Shown in pieces: positions 22,180-33,521 of a stretch of DNA of 64,000 bases. Under the pieces are notes generated by a model. The model was given only the letters and a program-made list of their open reading frames with translations. It made no database searches and was not told the origin of the DNA. Position 1 is the first letter of the stretch. The number at the start of each line of letters is the position of its first letter. Made by a program: the position numbers and the translations under genes. Source of the stretch: Cycas panzhihuaensis (Eukaryota > Cycadophyta); the NCBI GenBank assembly GCA_023213395.1, contig CM041465.1, positions 172,305,741 to 172,369,740 of the forward strand, read 5' to 3'.

Positions 22180-23858
22180 ATCAGTTGCACAAAGACTTGA
22201 GATCTGATGAGGTAGGCAAAACTAGCACTCGAAGCGGTGCCTACAGAGCAAGGGAGCAAACATCACTTCCCATAGAGCTTGAACCAGCTGAACTGCACCT
22301 CGTTTCAAATGACGAGCCTCTATCATACCAAGAAGCTGTGAAACACACAGTTTGGAGAAATGCCATGAATGAGGAATACCAATCCTTGATCAAGAACGGT
22401 ACATGGAAGCTCATTGATCTGCCTTTGGGAAGGAAGGTAATCAGAAACAAATGGGTGTTCAAAAATAAATACAGATCAAACGACACCCTTCAAAAACACA
22501 AAGGCGAGGTTAGTCACAAAAGGATTCACCCAAAGGGAAGGCATCGACTACACAAAAGTCTTTGCACCAACTACCAAATGGCCCACAAATCAAAGCACTT
22601 GTGGCCTTGGCTGCTCAACAGGGTTGGAAAATCCACCAACTTGATGTACAAACTGCTTTTCTCAATGGAGATTTGGAAGAAGAAATCTGCATGACATAGC
22701 CTAAAGGCTTTCAGATAGCAGGACAGGAGCAGAAAGTGTGTAGACTAAAAAAGTCGCTGTATGGCCTAAAACAAGCCCCTCGCGCTTGGTTCACCAAGTT
22801 GTCCAACAAAATGAGGCAACTTGGATATGAGGTATGTGACTATCAAGACGTTGATGCAACTTTGTTCATTAAGAGAGAAAAAGGCAAAGTCACATATCTC
22901 CTGATCTTTGTGGACGACATGCTGATAACTGGAAACAGTGAGCAGGATATCAGCAAATTAAAGATGGACTTGTCAAAATCCTTTGAACTGTCTGACCTCG
23001 AACTAATGAAATATTACTTCGAAATTGAGGTAACTCAATGCAATGGAAAAATCTCTCTCTCCCAAGGAAAATATATCAACGATCTTCTAATCAAGTTCCG
23101 ATTAGAACATGCCAAAACAGTGTATACTCCAATGGAGCCCAATGTCAAACTTTCCGATGAAGACACTCGAGAGGCAGACGCAACACTCTATCGGCAACTT
23201 GTAGGTAGCCTCATTTATGTTACCAACACAAGGCCAGATATTGCCCATTTCCATTGGCATTCTTGCCCGTCACATGACAACTCCAAAGCATAACCATTGG
23301 CAAGCAGCAATACGAGTGTTGAAGTACCTAAAGACAACCAGCAAACTTGGTTTGTTGTATGAGCACAACAATGATTTCAGACTTACAGCACACACAGACT
23401 CGGATTTTGCTGGTGACAAAAATACAGGAAGATCAACGTCCGGGTACATCACATTTCTTAGAATAGCTCCAATTTCATGGCGGTCAAGGCGGCAGAAAAT
23501 CACTGCAGATTCTACTGTTGAAGCCGAATACATAGCTGTTTCTAAGACTAGCAAGGAGGTGATATGGCTTCGCAAATTATTACATACTTTGGATATCACC
23601 CAAACAGGTCCAACGAGCTTACATGTGGACAATCAGTCACCAATCCACATGGCCAAGAATCCTATTTTTCATGATCATACAAAGCACATTAGTACAAAAG
23701 TCCACAGGATCCGGGAATTGGTCGATGATGGCACACTACAATTGGAACACTGCCCCACAGCATATCAAGTGGCTGATATCTTCACCAAACCGCTGCAAAG
23801 GGTGAAGTTTGAACAGCCTAACAAAGAACTCGGCCTCAAGGCCTCCATCTCCAACTGA
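22180..23858 (+). pseudogene. Copia D reverse transcriptase and RNase H
   Basis: RT begins with VWRNAMNEEYQSLIKNGTWKL, continues after a frameshift near 22500 (LVALAAQQGWKIHQLDVQTA) and again from 22736 ([19 protein letters not shown]), with LIFVDDMLITG as the intact catalytic box. RNase H on 23217-23858 shows HTDSDFAGDKNTGRSTSGY, VEAEYIAVSKTSKEVIWL, VDNQSPIHMAKNP and the terminal QVADIFTKPL. RNase H is one uninterrupted frame; RT has at least two frameshifts and a stop. Confidence 0.94.
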
Positions 23859-23887
23859 TTGAAGGAGATGGCACACAGGACCAACAT

Positions 23888-24045
23888 ACTCTATCCCATT
23901 CGTGAAAACCCCTTATGGGCGCAGAAGGATTAGAGTAAGTCTCTGCTCTCTCCCATTCGTGAAAACTCCTCGTGGGCGCGAAAGGAGTTGGATTGTACTT
24001 GTTTCGAAAATCAGAACCTATGAAAACCCGAAAGGGCATGCGGGT
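23888..24045 (+). repeat. Tandem repeat (period ~58 bp) after copia D pol
   Basis: Two clear copies start near 23891 and 23949 with CCCATTCGTGAAAAC followed by GGGCGC; a third, weaker copy (ATGAAAACCCGAAAGGGC) starts near 24019. They lie in the 3' untranslated part before the polypurine tract. Confidence 0.75.
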
Positions 24046-24305
24046 TGACGAAACGATATATGGAGACTCAGTAGATTGAAGCTGCACAACCAACTTGTAT
24101 TGCTTGGCTATCTAGCTACACTCAAAGAGTCGCCTGAGCCATTTCAGAGAATAGGAAGTCAAGTTCGTGGGTTTTTATTCTCCCGAGGGTTTTCCCACAA
24201 AAGTGTCTTGTAGGTTGTAGAATTGCTTCTCTCAATGTAATGATGAGGCTAAAATGAAGACCTCATAGATTAGAATAGGATAAAAGAAAATGACCTTCTG
24301 CCATT

Positions 24306-24316
24306 AAAGGGGGGAT
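24306..24316 (+). other. Polypurine tract of copia D
   Basis: AAAGGGGGGAT directly before the 3' LTR start at 24317, the expected plus-strand primer site. Confidence 0.92.
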
Positions 24317-24686
24317 TGTGACGATGTTAATGTCACATCGTCATTTCATAAAGTTAGAATTAGATAAAATCACTTTTATGTTTATAACTTTAGGATAAGG
24401 TGACTATGCTTAAGTCACTTAAGTGAAATGACATAAAGTTCATTTCATTGTAATTTCATGTAAAATCTCATTTGAATGTCATTGTGAGGGAAAACTCAAA
24501 TTCCAAACCCTAATGAAAATTCTTATTATATAAGCTGAAATTACATGGAGAGTGATCGTATTCTACACTTCTCCTCTTTGAGCTCAAGCTATTAGCATTT
24601 CTCTTGTTGAGTACATTGTGCTTGTCTCCGCTATTTCCCATTGTGTAGTGTTAGTGCACTAGATCCCTAGATCCATTCCCTCAACA
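24317..24686 (+). repeat. 3' LTR of copia D
   Basis: Matches 12450-12817 with a 2-bp length difference. Followed by the right GAATG duplication at 24687-24691. Confidence 0.95.
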
Positions 24687-25450
24687 GAATGTCGAGCACA
24701 GCAAAAACCTCGTACCTTGATTGTTGAATATCAGGCATCGGCGAAATCCACTAACATCATAGAGGTTCCTAATTTGTAGGCCCCAGATCCACATCTTCTG
24801 CTAATGACCACTAAATATTCTGCTTCTCAGCGAGAGAAACTTTTCACACAAAATTGTCAAATTAAAAACTACTTAGCTCTCTGTATCATTGATAATGGAA
24901 GCATGAAGAACCTGATTTCTCAATCAATAGTGGATTCTTTACAATTGGTGACCAAGCCACACCCTAAGCCTTGTACTCTTGGGTGGGTAAAAGCCAATGG
25001 TCATACAACGGTGGTCAACAAAATGTGCGTTATTACTTTTGTTATTCCACCATTTCTGGATATAGTTGATTGTGATGTGACTCCTATGAACTGCAACGAC
25101 ATTCTCTTGGGACAACCTCATCAACATGATCAACAAGCATTATATGATAGATACAGTAACACCTACACGCTTCATAAAAATGGAAAGGCATACAAATTGG
25201 CTTCTGCAGATAATGCTTCTCCATCCTTGGCTATCATCATAGGAAATTCTGCAGTCAAACTTGCCAACACCTCCAAGCAAATGGTACTTTGTGTAATCCG
25301 ACAAGCAGGAAAAGAAAATTGTACTAAGATGCCTCCTAAATCAATAAAATCTCTTTTAGATGCATACTCTGATGTTTTTGCAAAACCTAAGGGACTACCT
25401 CCCATACATGCTACACAACATTCTATTAATCTTATTCCAGGTTCTCCACT
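24687..25450 (+). pseudogene. Gypsy C protease
   Basis: The linker from gag (RAQQKPRTLIVEYQ) leads to CIIDNGSMKNLISQ, the Ty3/gypsy protease motif with D-S-G changed to D-N-G. Further on, PMNCNDILLGQPHQ is the downstream conserved I-L-G block. The frame 24804-25589 is continuous and enters RT (KPKGLPPIHATQHSINLIPG). Confidence 0.88.
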
Positions 25451-26660
25451 TCCCAACCAGGCTCCTTATCGGAGTACTGCGCTCACTCGTGTTGAATTGG
25501 AGAGACAACTAACACAGTTGATTGATGAAGGTAAAATTCAACCTAGTTGTTCTCCTTGTGATTCAACTACAATGGCGTTTGTGTATTGATTATCAAGCTC
25601 TAAACAAAATCACTGTTAAAAATCGGTATCCATAGGCATGCATTGATGATTTATTAGATCATCTCAGACGAGCCAAATATTTTACAAAAATTGACTTGGC
25701 CTCTAGATACCATCAAGTTCGGGTCAAAGCTCGGGCTACATGGAAAACAGCTTTCAAGACTCAAAATGGCCTTTATGAATGGTTAGTCATGCCTTTGAAT
25801 TTGACTAATGCTCCTATTACGTTTATGTGACTTATCAATGATATTTTTCGCCCTCATTTACGTAAATTCGCCATTACCTATCTTGAAGATATCTTGGTCT
25901 TCAGCAACAATTTGGAAGCACATTTGCATCATGTCGATATCGTGATGGCTTTGTTATGACAACATCAACTCAAAGCCAAATTTAAAAAATGTTTCTTTGC
26001 ATAAAACTCTATCTCTTATTTGGGATTCATCAATGACAAGGACGACATCCATGTTGATCCAGACAAGGTCTGAATAATTCAACAATGGCCAACCCCTTCT
26101 ACTTTAAATGAACTCAAAAATTTTCTTGGTTCTATCAACTTTTATAGGAAAGTCATCTCTCACTTTTCTAGCATTGCATATCCTCTCAACATTCTTATCA
26201 AAAAATCCACAACTTTTGTCTAGAACTCCTCTACTGAATCAGCTTTTCAAAAACTCAAAATTGCCCTCTATACTGCACTCATTCTTCATCTTCCCAATCT
26301 CACTCAACCCTTTGACACTCCTCAATTTGCCCTTGGCGGTGTTCTTAAGCAGGGAGGACATCGTGTTGCTTATCATTCTAAAACCTTCTCCCAAGCCAAA
26401 CTCAATTACAACACTTATGACAAAGAATTTTATGCCCTTGTCCAAGCTCTGCATCATTGGAGACACTCTCCTTGGCAACGAAACCATTGTTCATGCTGAT
26501 CACCAACTGCTACAATTTCTTAACTCACAATCCAAAATCCAAGAACATAGACATCTTAAGCGGGCTTCTTAAATTCGACAATTCTAACTAGTCATTAAAT
26601 ACAAAAAAGGAATTTCTAGCAAGGTCGTTGATTTCCTCAGTCGACCTCCCACATTAGCCT
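25451..26660 (+). pseudogene. Gypsy C reverse transcriptase and RNase H
   Basis: RT blocks: PYRSTALTRVELERQL, VKNRYP, AKYFTKIDLASRYHQVRV, and YLEDILVFSNN where the family has YxDD (first Asp changed to Glu). Stops occur at 25633, 25828, 25957, 26002, 26071 and 26221; in each case the base change is what C-to-T or G-to-A would give from CAG, CGA, CAA or TGG. RNase H begins after NFLGSINFYRK and contains HSKTFSQAKLNYNTYDKEFYAL. Confidence 0.9.
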
Positions 26661-28157
26661 TAGCCACTTTCCTCACCACCACACTCAATCCATATTCTGA
26701 ATGGCAACACTTGCTTCCTTCTGATCCCCACTTTGGTCCTATCCTTACTACCTTGTATCAAATTACGCAAACCAATCTTGAACCTTTTTTGGATTATCAT
26801 CTCAAAAATGGACTCCTCTACAAAGTGAATCATCTGTGTGTTCCAGAGGGCACTTCGTGACAACAGATACTTAAAGAGGTTCATTCTTCAGCTTGTGGTG
26901 GACATTTTGAAATGCATAAAACTCTTCAGCATCTTAAAAAATGCTTTTACTGGCCTTCTATGCAGAAGGCAGTTGCAGATTATGTACGACGTTTCTCTAT
27001 CTGCAATCAGTCCAAACCATCTAATTCTAAACTTGGACTTTATCAACCACTTCTCATTCCCAGCCGACCTTGGAAATCTATTTCGATGGACTACTTCAGC
27101 GAACTTCCTACAACTCAGCATGATCACGACTGCATACTCGTCATTGTTTGTCAGTTCTCCAAAATGGCAATCTATATTCCCTATACTAAAAACATCTCTG
27201 CTTCTCATGTTGTAGACTTGTTTTTTTAGCATGTTTGGACTCATTATGGACTTCCCCATTCTATAATTTCTGACAGGGATAGTCGATTTCTCAGCTATTT
27301 TTGGAAATCTCTATGGAAGATGCTTGGTTGTCAACTTAAGTATTCAACATTGTTTCATCCTCAAACTCATGGCCAAACAGAAGTGGATAATCGCACCCTA
27401 GTGCATGCACTTCGCATTTACCAACATAGCAATAAACAATGGGACACACATCATCATATCCAACACAGTTATAATCGAGCAACTCACATTTCTCTTGGAC
27501 GATCTCCTTTTGAAGTTTGTTATAGATATCCACCACTTGCTCCTTATGAACTCTCGCTTGTTGTACCTTCTTCTGTAACAGGGCATGAACAAAAGGAACA
27601 ACAAAAAATTGTTTCTTTTATTGATCACATGACCAAACTACACTCCAAGATCAGCCAGATCCTTCATCAGACACAAGACAAATATAAATCCGCTCAAGAT
27701 TAGCATTGTTCTATAGGTTCCTTTAAAGCTGTCGATAAAGTTTGGCTCCATCTTGATCATAAATGGTTTAAGCATCACCATAAGCTTAAACCTATTCGGT
27801 TTGGTCCATATACTATCTTTCAAGCAATAGGATCGAATGCTTTTCGCCTTGATCTACCTGCACATTTAGGAATTCATGGTGTTGTTAATATTAATCAGCT
27901 CAAGTTATATGAGCCACCACATTTGGAAGCTGAACCTCCTCCTACTCATCCTATTGCTACAATTCTAGATTTCCAACCTCTTCTTTCTAAAGACACCATT
28001 CTTGGCACTCAACATCGGCGGACACGACAATGCACTACAACCACATATCTCATTGGTCGAAAAGGAACTCTACCCATCAAAGCCAAATGGGTATCTAAAT
28101 CAGCACTCAAGGAACATTTTCCCCATCTTCAGCAGAAATTGGGGCCAATTTCTTTTT
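26661..28157 (+). pseudogene. Gypsy C integrase with chromodomain-like tail
   Basis: The HHCC zinc domain spans about 26880-27015 (HSSACGGHFEMHKTLQHL...). The core shows SMDYFSELPTT (first Asp), IISDRDSRFLSYFW (second Asp) and HPQTHGQTEVDNRTL (Glu), all catalytic residues still present across frame breaks. The tail shows the GPYTIFQAIGSNAFRLDLP GPF/Y-type block, then TYLIGRKGTLPIKAKWVS up to PHLQQK, a decayed chromodomain-like end. Confidence 0.9.
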
Positions 28158-28511
28158 AAGCAAGGAGGAAAATGATGAGTATAGTCCTAGTCTTATTTTC
28201 TAAGTGACATTGTAAAAAGGTACTTAGGGTGCCTAATTATACATAACATTGTAAAAGTTACTTAGAGTACCTAATTGTTAATTAGGTGCATAGGTGACAC
28301 GTGTACCACATACAAACTAACTTGAGTTTGTATAAATATGTACAACTTTCAAAGGAATCAATGAAAAAGGAAGAAAAGACATTCCTTCTTACCACCTCCT
28401 CTGGCATTATTCAGGTCCTACCTTCTTGAGAACACTCTGAGGCCTGAAGGTTCTTCTTTCCTAGGGCAAATTTTATGCTTAAAGCAAGAAGGGCTAATCA
28501 AAACCATATCA
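28158..28511 (+). repeat. Polypurine tract and 3' LTR of gypsy C
   Basis: Purine tract AAGCAAGGAGGAAAA at 28158-28172, then the 339-bp LTR 28173-28511, followed by the AAGAA duplication at 28512-28516. Confidence 0.96.
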
Positions 28512-29460
28512 AAGAAGTTGCCAGAAGCGACGATCCCTCTTTCTATATCAGCTTTTCTATGGCCGCAATTAATGGCAAAGTGATCAAACTTTCCATAGTA
28601 AACACATGATTTGTTGTTGGATTTTGCCACCAAAATATTTCTGAGGAGTTCTAGAAGAGGATCGTCCCCTGATAGGACTGAAACTGGTGGGATGATGTCT
28701 TCCACAATTCGAAGTTCTGCATGAGCCTCTATTTGAGTTAAAAGCCCCTTGGTTGGTGGTGCTCTTGCCACGAAGACTGACCTGATTGGGTAAGGCATTC
28801 TCAAGGTCTCCTTCCATGTTAACTTTAGTTTGTTCATCATGAAAGCGGCAATGACAAAAGGCATCAAATGTTGGTTGTGCTATGTAGGCAGTCATCAGGT
28901 ATGAGGTAATAAATGGGTTGAATCTTAGAGGCAACTTATTAAGCATCAGGTCGATGAGTTCACCATCGGTGTAAGTGAGGTTTTCTTGGATGCATTTGAA
29001 GTGAGCCAAGAAGGCAGTAACACTCTTAGATTCTTCGATGTGTTCACCATCGGTGTAAATGAGGTTTTCTTGGATGCATTTGAAGTGAGCCAAGAAGGAG
29101 GTAACACTCTTCGATTCAGTCATGTTGAGCAAGACCATTTGATTCTTAAGGGACATGATGCAGGCAACATTGATTTTAGCATACAAGGTTTGAAGAGTGG
29201 TCCAAGCATCATAAGGGGAAGTAGCACTGGAGATGTGGTAAGACAAAATTTATAACTAGCAACATGATGGCAACAAGGGCAAGACCTCTTTGTTCTAGAA
29301 AAGTTCTTTTTTCAGCAAGGTTTGCAGGTTCTTGTTTGACAGCTTCTGTTTGGTCCCATGCTCCTATAGCAATGAGGATGGATCTCATTTTGGTTCTCCA
29401 GGATTCAAAGTTGTCACCAGTTAATTTCTCAGACTCCATAAGATGAAGGGTGGAAGCCAT
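28512..29460 (-). pseudogene. Copia B gag
   Basis: The ATG at 29460 opens MASTLHLMESEKLTGDNFES, the usual copia gag start with the LxGxNFxxW motif, and continues after a frame change through PYDAWTTLQTLYAK and LMLNKLPLRFNPF. The zinc knuckle near 28560-28600 reads CVYYGKFDHFAINC with the second Cys changed to Tyr. The frame ends in RGIVASGNF and, across gypsy C, continues into the protease. A 28-residue segment is duplicated in tandem. Confidence 0.9.
28959..29126 (-). repeat. In-frame 84-bp tandem duplication in copia B gag
   Basis: TTCACCATCGGTGTAA starts at 28959 and again at 29043. Each unit encodes ESKSVT(S/A)FLAHFKCIQEN with a following YTDGE segment, so 28 residues are repeated without a frame break. 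Confidence 0.9.
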
Positions 29461-30580
29461 GATGATGGGTTGATTCTAACAATGCTAGACACAGATTACC
29501 TAGACTTCTAGGCCTATCAATAAATCTCTAGATGAGATTTAGGATACACAGCTTCGTGGCACTAACTACTAACCACTGCACTACAAGTTTTTGGCAGCAG
29601 GTCAAGGCTTCCTATCCTAGGATTGGCTCAGTGTCCTATAGAGTCCTCCGATATATCTTTCGGTACGTGGAGGCTCAAACCTGTGAGCGGGTTCTGTCTG
29701 AGGCCTGGGTACTAAGTCCTTTTGCTTTCCCTCATTTCACACATCGGTTTTAAACTACCAATGTGCTTAGCCAAGAACGACAAAGTCATCGTGATCGTTA
29801 TAGACCCCCAAAACAAGATCTCTAAGGCAGGGAACGAGTAGGTGCCAAGCATAGTTATCTACTCGTGGAACACGTAGACAGATTAGGAACATTGATTCAC
29901 AAAGCTCAATGAGTAATAGGCCTTCCTTTAAAAACAAGGACAGAATATATGAAAAAAACTTGATATTGAATGGACTTAAATCAAGAGAATTTTTTGAGCT
30001 GAGGAGAGTACCATTGTACAGATAGATGTACGACTGACCGTAAGGACCTGCTAGAAAAGGTTGAAAAATGAAGGTTCTCAAATTTGAATGAAACCAGTCT
30101 CAAATGAAAGCTCTTGATGTCCTCTTTTCGAATCTAGTCTCAGTTTTCCGATTGGAGCAGTCGTCGCTGAGAAAAATGGCTTCAAGGCTTAGAATTGCAG
30201 TTAAGGTTTTTTGGGCTTTTTACTTATATTTTTCAGATTTGGAGATGATATAGCCCGAATCATATATTGATGGAAAGCTCGTTTAAAGATCTTTTAAATG
30301 ATACCAATATTGCAAAGTATATTGATCTGTACGCTAAGAAATGAGCAAAAAAGAGTGATGGCCATATGGATTTCAGCCTCTTTTGGGCTTGAAAATGAAG
30401 GAACTTGCAGTCACACCTTTGGACAAAGTGAGAGAGCAAGTCAAAATGCCCCTACTAGTTAAATTTGAGTCGATTCTGAGAGAAAAAACATTTTGGTCCG
30501 TATGATGGTACAGACTTGACCGTACAGTCATACGGATGACCTCCTAAAACGAGCAGAGACTTACTTGCAGAGCCAACCAA
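29461..30580 (-). other. Leader of copia B with hairpin
   Basis: About 1.1 kb without coding signal between the gag start and the primer-binding site. TCCGTATGA (30497-30505) pairs with TCATACGGA (30528-30536), and GTAC/CGTAC strings lie in the loop. Further GTAC-containing repeats lie near 30012-30035. Confidence 0.6.
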
Positions 30581-30592
30581 GCTCTGATACCA
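30581..30592 (-). other. Primer-binding site of copia B
   Basis: Minus strand TGGTATCAGAGC, an exact initiator-Met tRNA type site abutting the LTR. Confidence 0.95.
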
Positions 30593-30835
30593 TGTGAGAA
30601 TCAATACACTCATACAATGAGAAGAGAATGAGCACCAATAATCCATGCATTACAAATGAGAGCTTGTACATTCTTATACAAAGAGTCTCTAACATAAAAG
30701 TGAGTTTGGATTAGAGACTAACACTTAATGCCAATTAATCTAACATAAAGTTACAATGACTAACATAAAGTTGCAGTTATTAATATAAGGTTACATGTAC
30801 TAGTATAATAGGAGAGGTGACATTATATTTTAACA
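30593..30835 (-). repeat. 5' LTR of copia B
   Basis: 243 bp, matching 6916-7158, and followed by GTATT at 30836-30840. Confidence 0.95.
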
Positions 30836-30840
30836 GTATT

Positions 30841-31391
30841 GAATCGTATTGATATGTCATCTACTAGTGTGATAAGATTTGGCATGGCTCTCTAGGACAA
30901 ATGTTCCTTGTGCTTTCTCTAATGACTTCCCAATTGATCAAATCTACTCCATGTCAATGTATTTCTTCTACATTGACCCTCTTGCATAGGTTTGGAATGG
31001 ACTTGCTCACCGATTAACTTAGGTAAAGAGTCTAATAGCTCCCCTGATGTAAATAACTAGTTGAATACTCTCCTCTATACTACAGTGCATTGGATATCAA
31101 ATGTAGAATGGAAATGAATTTTATCATCTACATGATCTCCTCTAGGTCCCTTACTCTGCTCTCTCACGAGGTGTTATGCATAGTTGCCCAAATGATCATC
31201 GCACACTTTGTATGGACTGCACCCCACAAATCAGGCGCTTACCTAGTCTTCAAACAGAATTGAATTAGTCAGTCAATAAAACCCTAGATACGTTAAACTC
31301 ATCCTACAAAGATCCTGTGAGAACACTAACACATGGATATAATATTCACATAAGGATAAATATAATCACGTATGTTTAAATACACTAATTA
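30841..31391. other. Unassigned sequence, probable leader of the next LTR's element
   Basis: Continuous with 6481-6915 when B is removed. No domain recognised. It abuts a primer-binding-site-like string at 31392-31407, so it may be leader or gag remnant of a minus-oriented gypsy element. Confidence 0.35.
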
Positions 31392-31982
31392 CCAGCTTTG
31401 ATACCAGTTGTGTTCATGGACACTGATTTATTACAAAAAATATAACAATTACAACAGATATCATCCAAATTATGACATCTCAGCATTCATAACATTAGAG
31501 TTCAATAATAAATCAAAGTATAGCTCTTCACAAATAATATCAAATTTGTAAGAATAAATAAAATAACATCAGATTCTTCAAGGCAAGGGTTTCCTCCCAG
31601 ATGGCACAACAGTGCCCTAATGGCCCTAGGCCATTAACCTATATCAAAATAACAATTTGTCAAAGATTGCTTTACAAATAAATAATGCTTCCTATTTATA
31701 GCGCCACTTTTACTCCCCCTCTTAAAATCAACTTCTGATTCTCTCTCCTAAAAATACCTACTTCACATCAATAAAACTTCCTTATTCTCCTAAAAACCAA
31801 CTTCTCATAAATTAGGAATAAAATACCTTCCTAAGACCGCCATCAAAACCCCTTTCCCATAAAAAATGTCTAGCACTAATCTCGTAACCATCTCCTATAA
31901 AATCCTTATCTCCTAAGATCTTTAGTTGTCCAACCAATCGCTTACTCATTTTAACTCCTAGTCTTGTGAGTATCCCATATCA
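31392..31982 (-). repeat. Primer-binding site and 5' LTR of a second gypsy remnant
   Basis: CCAGCTTTGATACCAG (31392-31407) is TGGTATCAAAGC on the minus strand. The LTR starts TGTGTTCATGG at 31409 and carries the same signature as the LTR at 5774-6480 (31577-31636: AAGGCAAGGGTTTCCTCCC and GGCCCTAGGCC). The right end is approximate. Confidence 0.6.
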
Positions 31983-32025
31983 ATTTAATTTCCCAATTGT
32001 TCATACCTCTTAATATATATTTCCT

Positions 32026-32430
32026 ATGTCCCTACTTCCCACAATTACAAAATGCTTGTTGATCACCTCATCAAATACCACCACTTTACTTCATTTATTT
32101 GAGCCAAGTCCTACTTTCAAAGTGAAAACCTCATGGACAAAATGTGCAATCAAAAATAAGGTTTTCAACCACGTGCCATCAGCATTACACAGGTCCCAAG
32201 ATCATTTTTATATAGGACGGGATACAAAATTCATCCTATACTCGACACAAACAGCCACATGCACAGCTCACATATCGATTATTTCTAAAAGATGGCATAA
32301 GGGTGGACCAAATTATTACGACATACAAGCCTTAGCAAGTAGCGGATTGAAGACAAGTGAAAGGTCACTCCAGGCAATTCCTCATGCAACATTTATACTT
32401 CAAGGGCAAAGTATTTTAAGGGGAGGGGGG
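32026..32430 (+). pseudogene. 3' end of a gypsy pol with purine tract
   Basis: The end of this stretch reads ATFILQGQSILRGGG, which matches the position of the -x-LxGKA-x-x-x-GG- tail that precedes the 3' LTR in elements L (46330-46366) and N (61785-61822). The DNA AAGGGGAGGGGGG at 32418-32430 serves as purine tract. The preceding frame (from 32026) has no domain that could be named with confidence. Confidence 0.45.
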
Positions 32431-32800
32431 TTATAAGCCTAATCTATATTAATGTGAAGTCAACTCCAAATAGCATGCGAGGTCAGTTTTAAGAGAAAGA
32501 ATAAGAAGTCAACTTTTTAGAGAGAGAATAAACAAGCCCCAACCTATGGCTGTAAGTAGGGAAGCCTTAATCATTTATCATCATCATCAGATTATTACTT
32601 GTCTTATTGGAACAATGGCCTAAAGCCATTGTGGCTAGACAATGCCTTGGGAGGAACCCCTTGCCTCAAAGAGGGCTACTATTCTGAGATTTCATCTAAC
32701 ATTTTATATTTTCTGAATATCTATTGTAATTCTGATAGTTTGAGATATTATTGAACTTCTATTGTGGGCTTCACCACAAAGATGTTGAAGTTTGCCACTA
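32431..32800 (+). repeat. Plus-oriented gypsy LTR remnant
   Basis: Follows the purine tract. The signature at 32613-32677 (AATGGCCTAAAGCCATT stem, then GGGAGGAACCCC and TTGCCTCAAAGAGGG) is the reverse-oriented match of 31577-31636. The right end is not defined. Confidence 0.5.
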
Positions 32801-33521
32801 GAAGGAAACAGCAATCCCCTCATGGGTTAAACACTCCCTGATTGACTTCCAAACCCTTCTAGCAATTGATTCCCCAACTTGGATTCTACTATCTACTTGA
32901 TTAGACTCCCTGTATTGGGCACTAGTTCGAAATTTCCTTACTGCATCTAGGAGTAGGTAGCCAAGGTTCATCTACATGTTTCGTGATCTTCATATGCACT
33001 TAGTAATTAACCAGCCTTTCTATGCCACCTGATAATGAGTTAAAAACTCGCATGTATTAAGTTATATGTTAGTACGCAAGCATAACACATTGCACACATA
33101 CATTATGTTGCCAAACCAAATAGGCCAGTTGAATCCATTGAGCAAAAAAAGGAAAACAAATGTTTTGGGCAGTGTGTTCCAATGTTTGGCCTTGCACCGA
33201 ACATCCATCCAAGGGACCGTGGACTGAAACAGCCACACTCTGGAAGGACCATCCCAGGGGCTCGCTCAGAAAGGCTGCTGTGCTCTAGCAATCCGTGCAG
33301 CTGCTCCTGCTTGAATCACTACTCTTCATTCTCCCTCAAGCCGTAAATCAACAAGAGCAATCAAAACACACCAGGGTTACTGCACAGTGCTTTGTATGAT
33401 TTCTATGTCCTTAGGAATGTCATTTGGCATACCTGGTTTTTAAGAAGATTAATACCTAGTATATCTTTAATTTCATATTGTACTGTTTGTCATACAGCAA
33501 CTATACAGGTTTGCACCATAC
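32801..33521. other. Intron sequence beside the NOC1-like exons
   Basis: No repeat family or domain was recognised. A short minus ORF at 33103-33291 has no splice-compatible continuation and no family resemblance. The last about 20 bp hold the donor side of the exon at 33522. Confidence 0.45.

Larger units (their letters stand above)
12450..24686 (+). mobile_element. Ty1/copia retrotransposon D, third shell of the nest
   Basis: LTRs 12450-12817 (368 bp) and 24317-24686 (370 bp), TGTGACGATG...CTCAACA, with perfect GAATG duplications at 12445-12449 and 24687-24691. Removing the element restores the gag-to-protease linker of gypsy C. Inside are a primer-binding site, a leader interrupted by copia E, part of gag, protease, integrase, RT, RNase H and a purine tract (24306-24316). 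Most of the gag is missing. LTRs differ at roughly 13 positions plus a 2-bp indel by eye, the fewest of the three shells. Confidence 0.96.
10343..28511 (+). mobile_element. Ty3/gypsy retrotransposon C, second shell of the nest
   Basis: Identical-length 339-bp LTRs (10343-10681 and 28173-28511), TG...CA, bounded by AAGAA duplications. The order inside is primer-binding site, leader, gag, then (after copia D) protease, RT, RNase H, integrase and a degenerate chromodomain-like tail, the order of chromoviral Ty3/gypsy. The polypurine tract AAGCAAGGAGGAAAA lies at 28158-28172. LTRs differ at about 22 of 339 positions by eye. The pol frame has at least six stops, mostly CGA or CAA/CAG turned into stop codons. 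Confidence 0.97.
6916..30835 (-). mobile_element. Ty1/copia retrotransposon B, outer shell of a four-level nest
   Basis: Two 243-bp LTRs (6916-7158 and 30593-30835), both TG...CA, are flanked by a perfect 5-bp duplication GTATT (6911-6915 and 30836-30840). Between them, on the minus strand, are the primer-binding site, a long leader, gag, protease, integrase, RT and RNase H in copia order. Gypsy C splits the element between the gag zinc knuckle and the protease; when C is removed the reading frame runs straight across the gap. The LTRs differ at about 23 positions by eye, the most of the three datable shells. The RT active site reads YEDD. Confidence 0.97.

Noticed and set aside
26239-26487. 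Minus ORFs across gypsy C pol (26239-26487, 26888-27259, 27336-27628)
   Set aside because: Antisense shadows of RT, RNase H and integrase.
28959-29126. CRISPR-like direct repeat
   Set aside because: Two adjacent in-frame copies within gag, with no spacers.
33103-33291. Minus ORF of 62 codons next to the NOC1 exons, considered as a further exon
   Set aside because: No resemblance to NOC1 sequence following ...MKSSK, and no acceptor and donor in a compatible phase.
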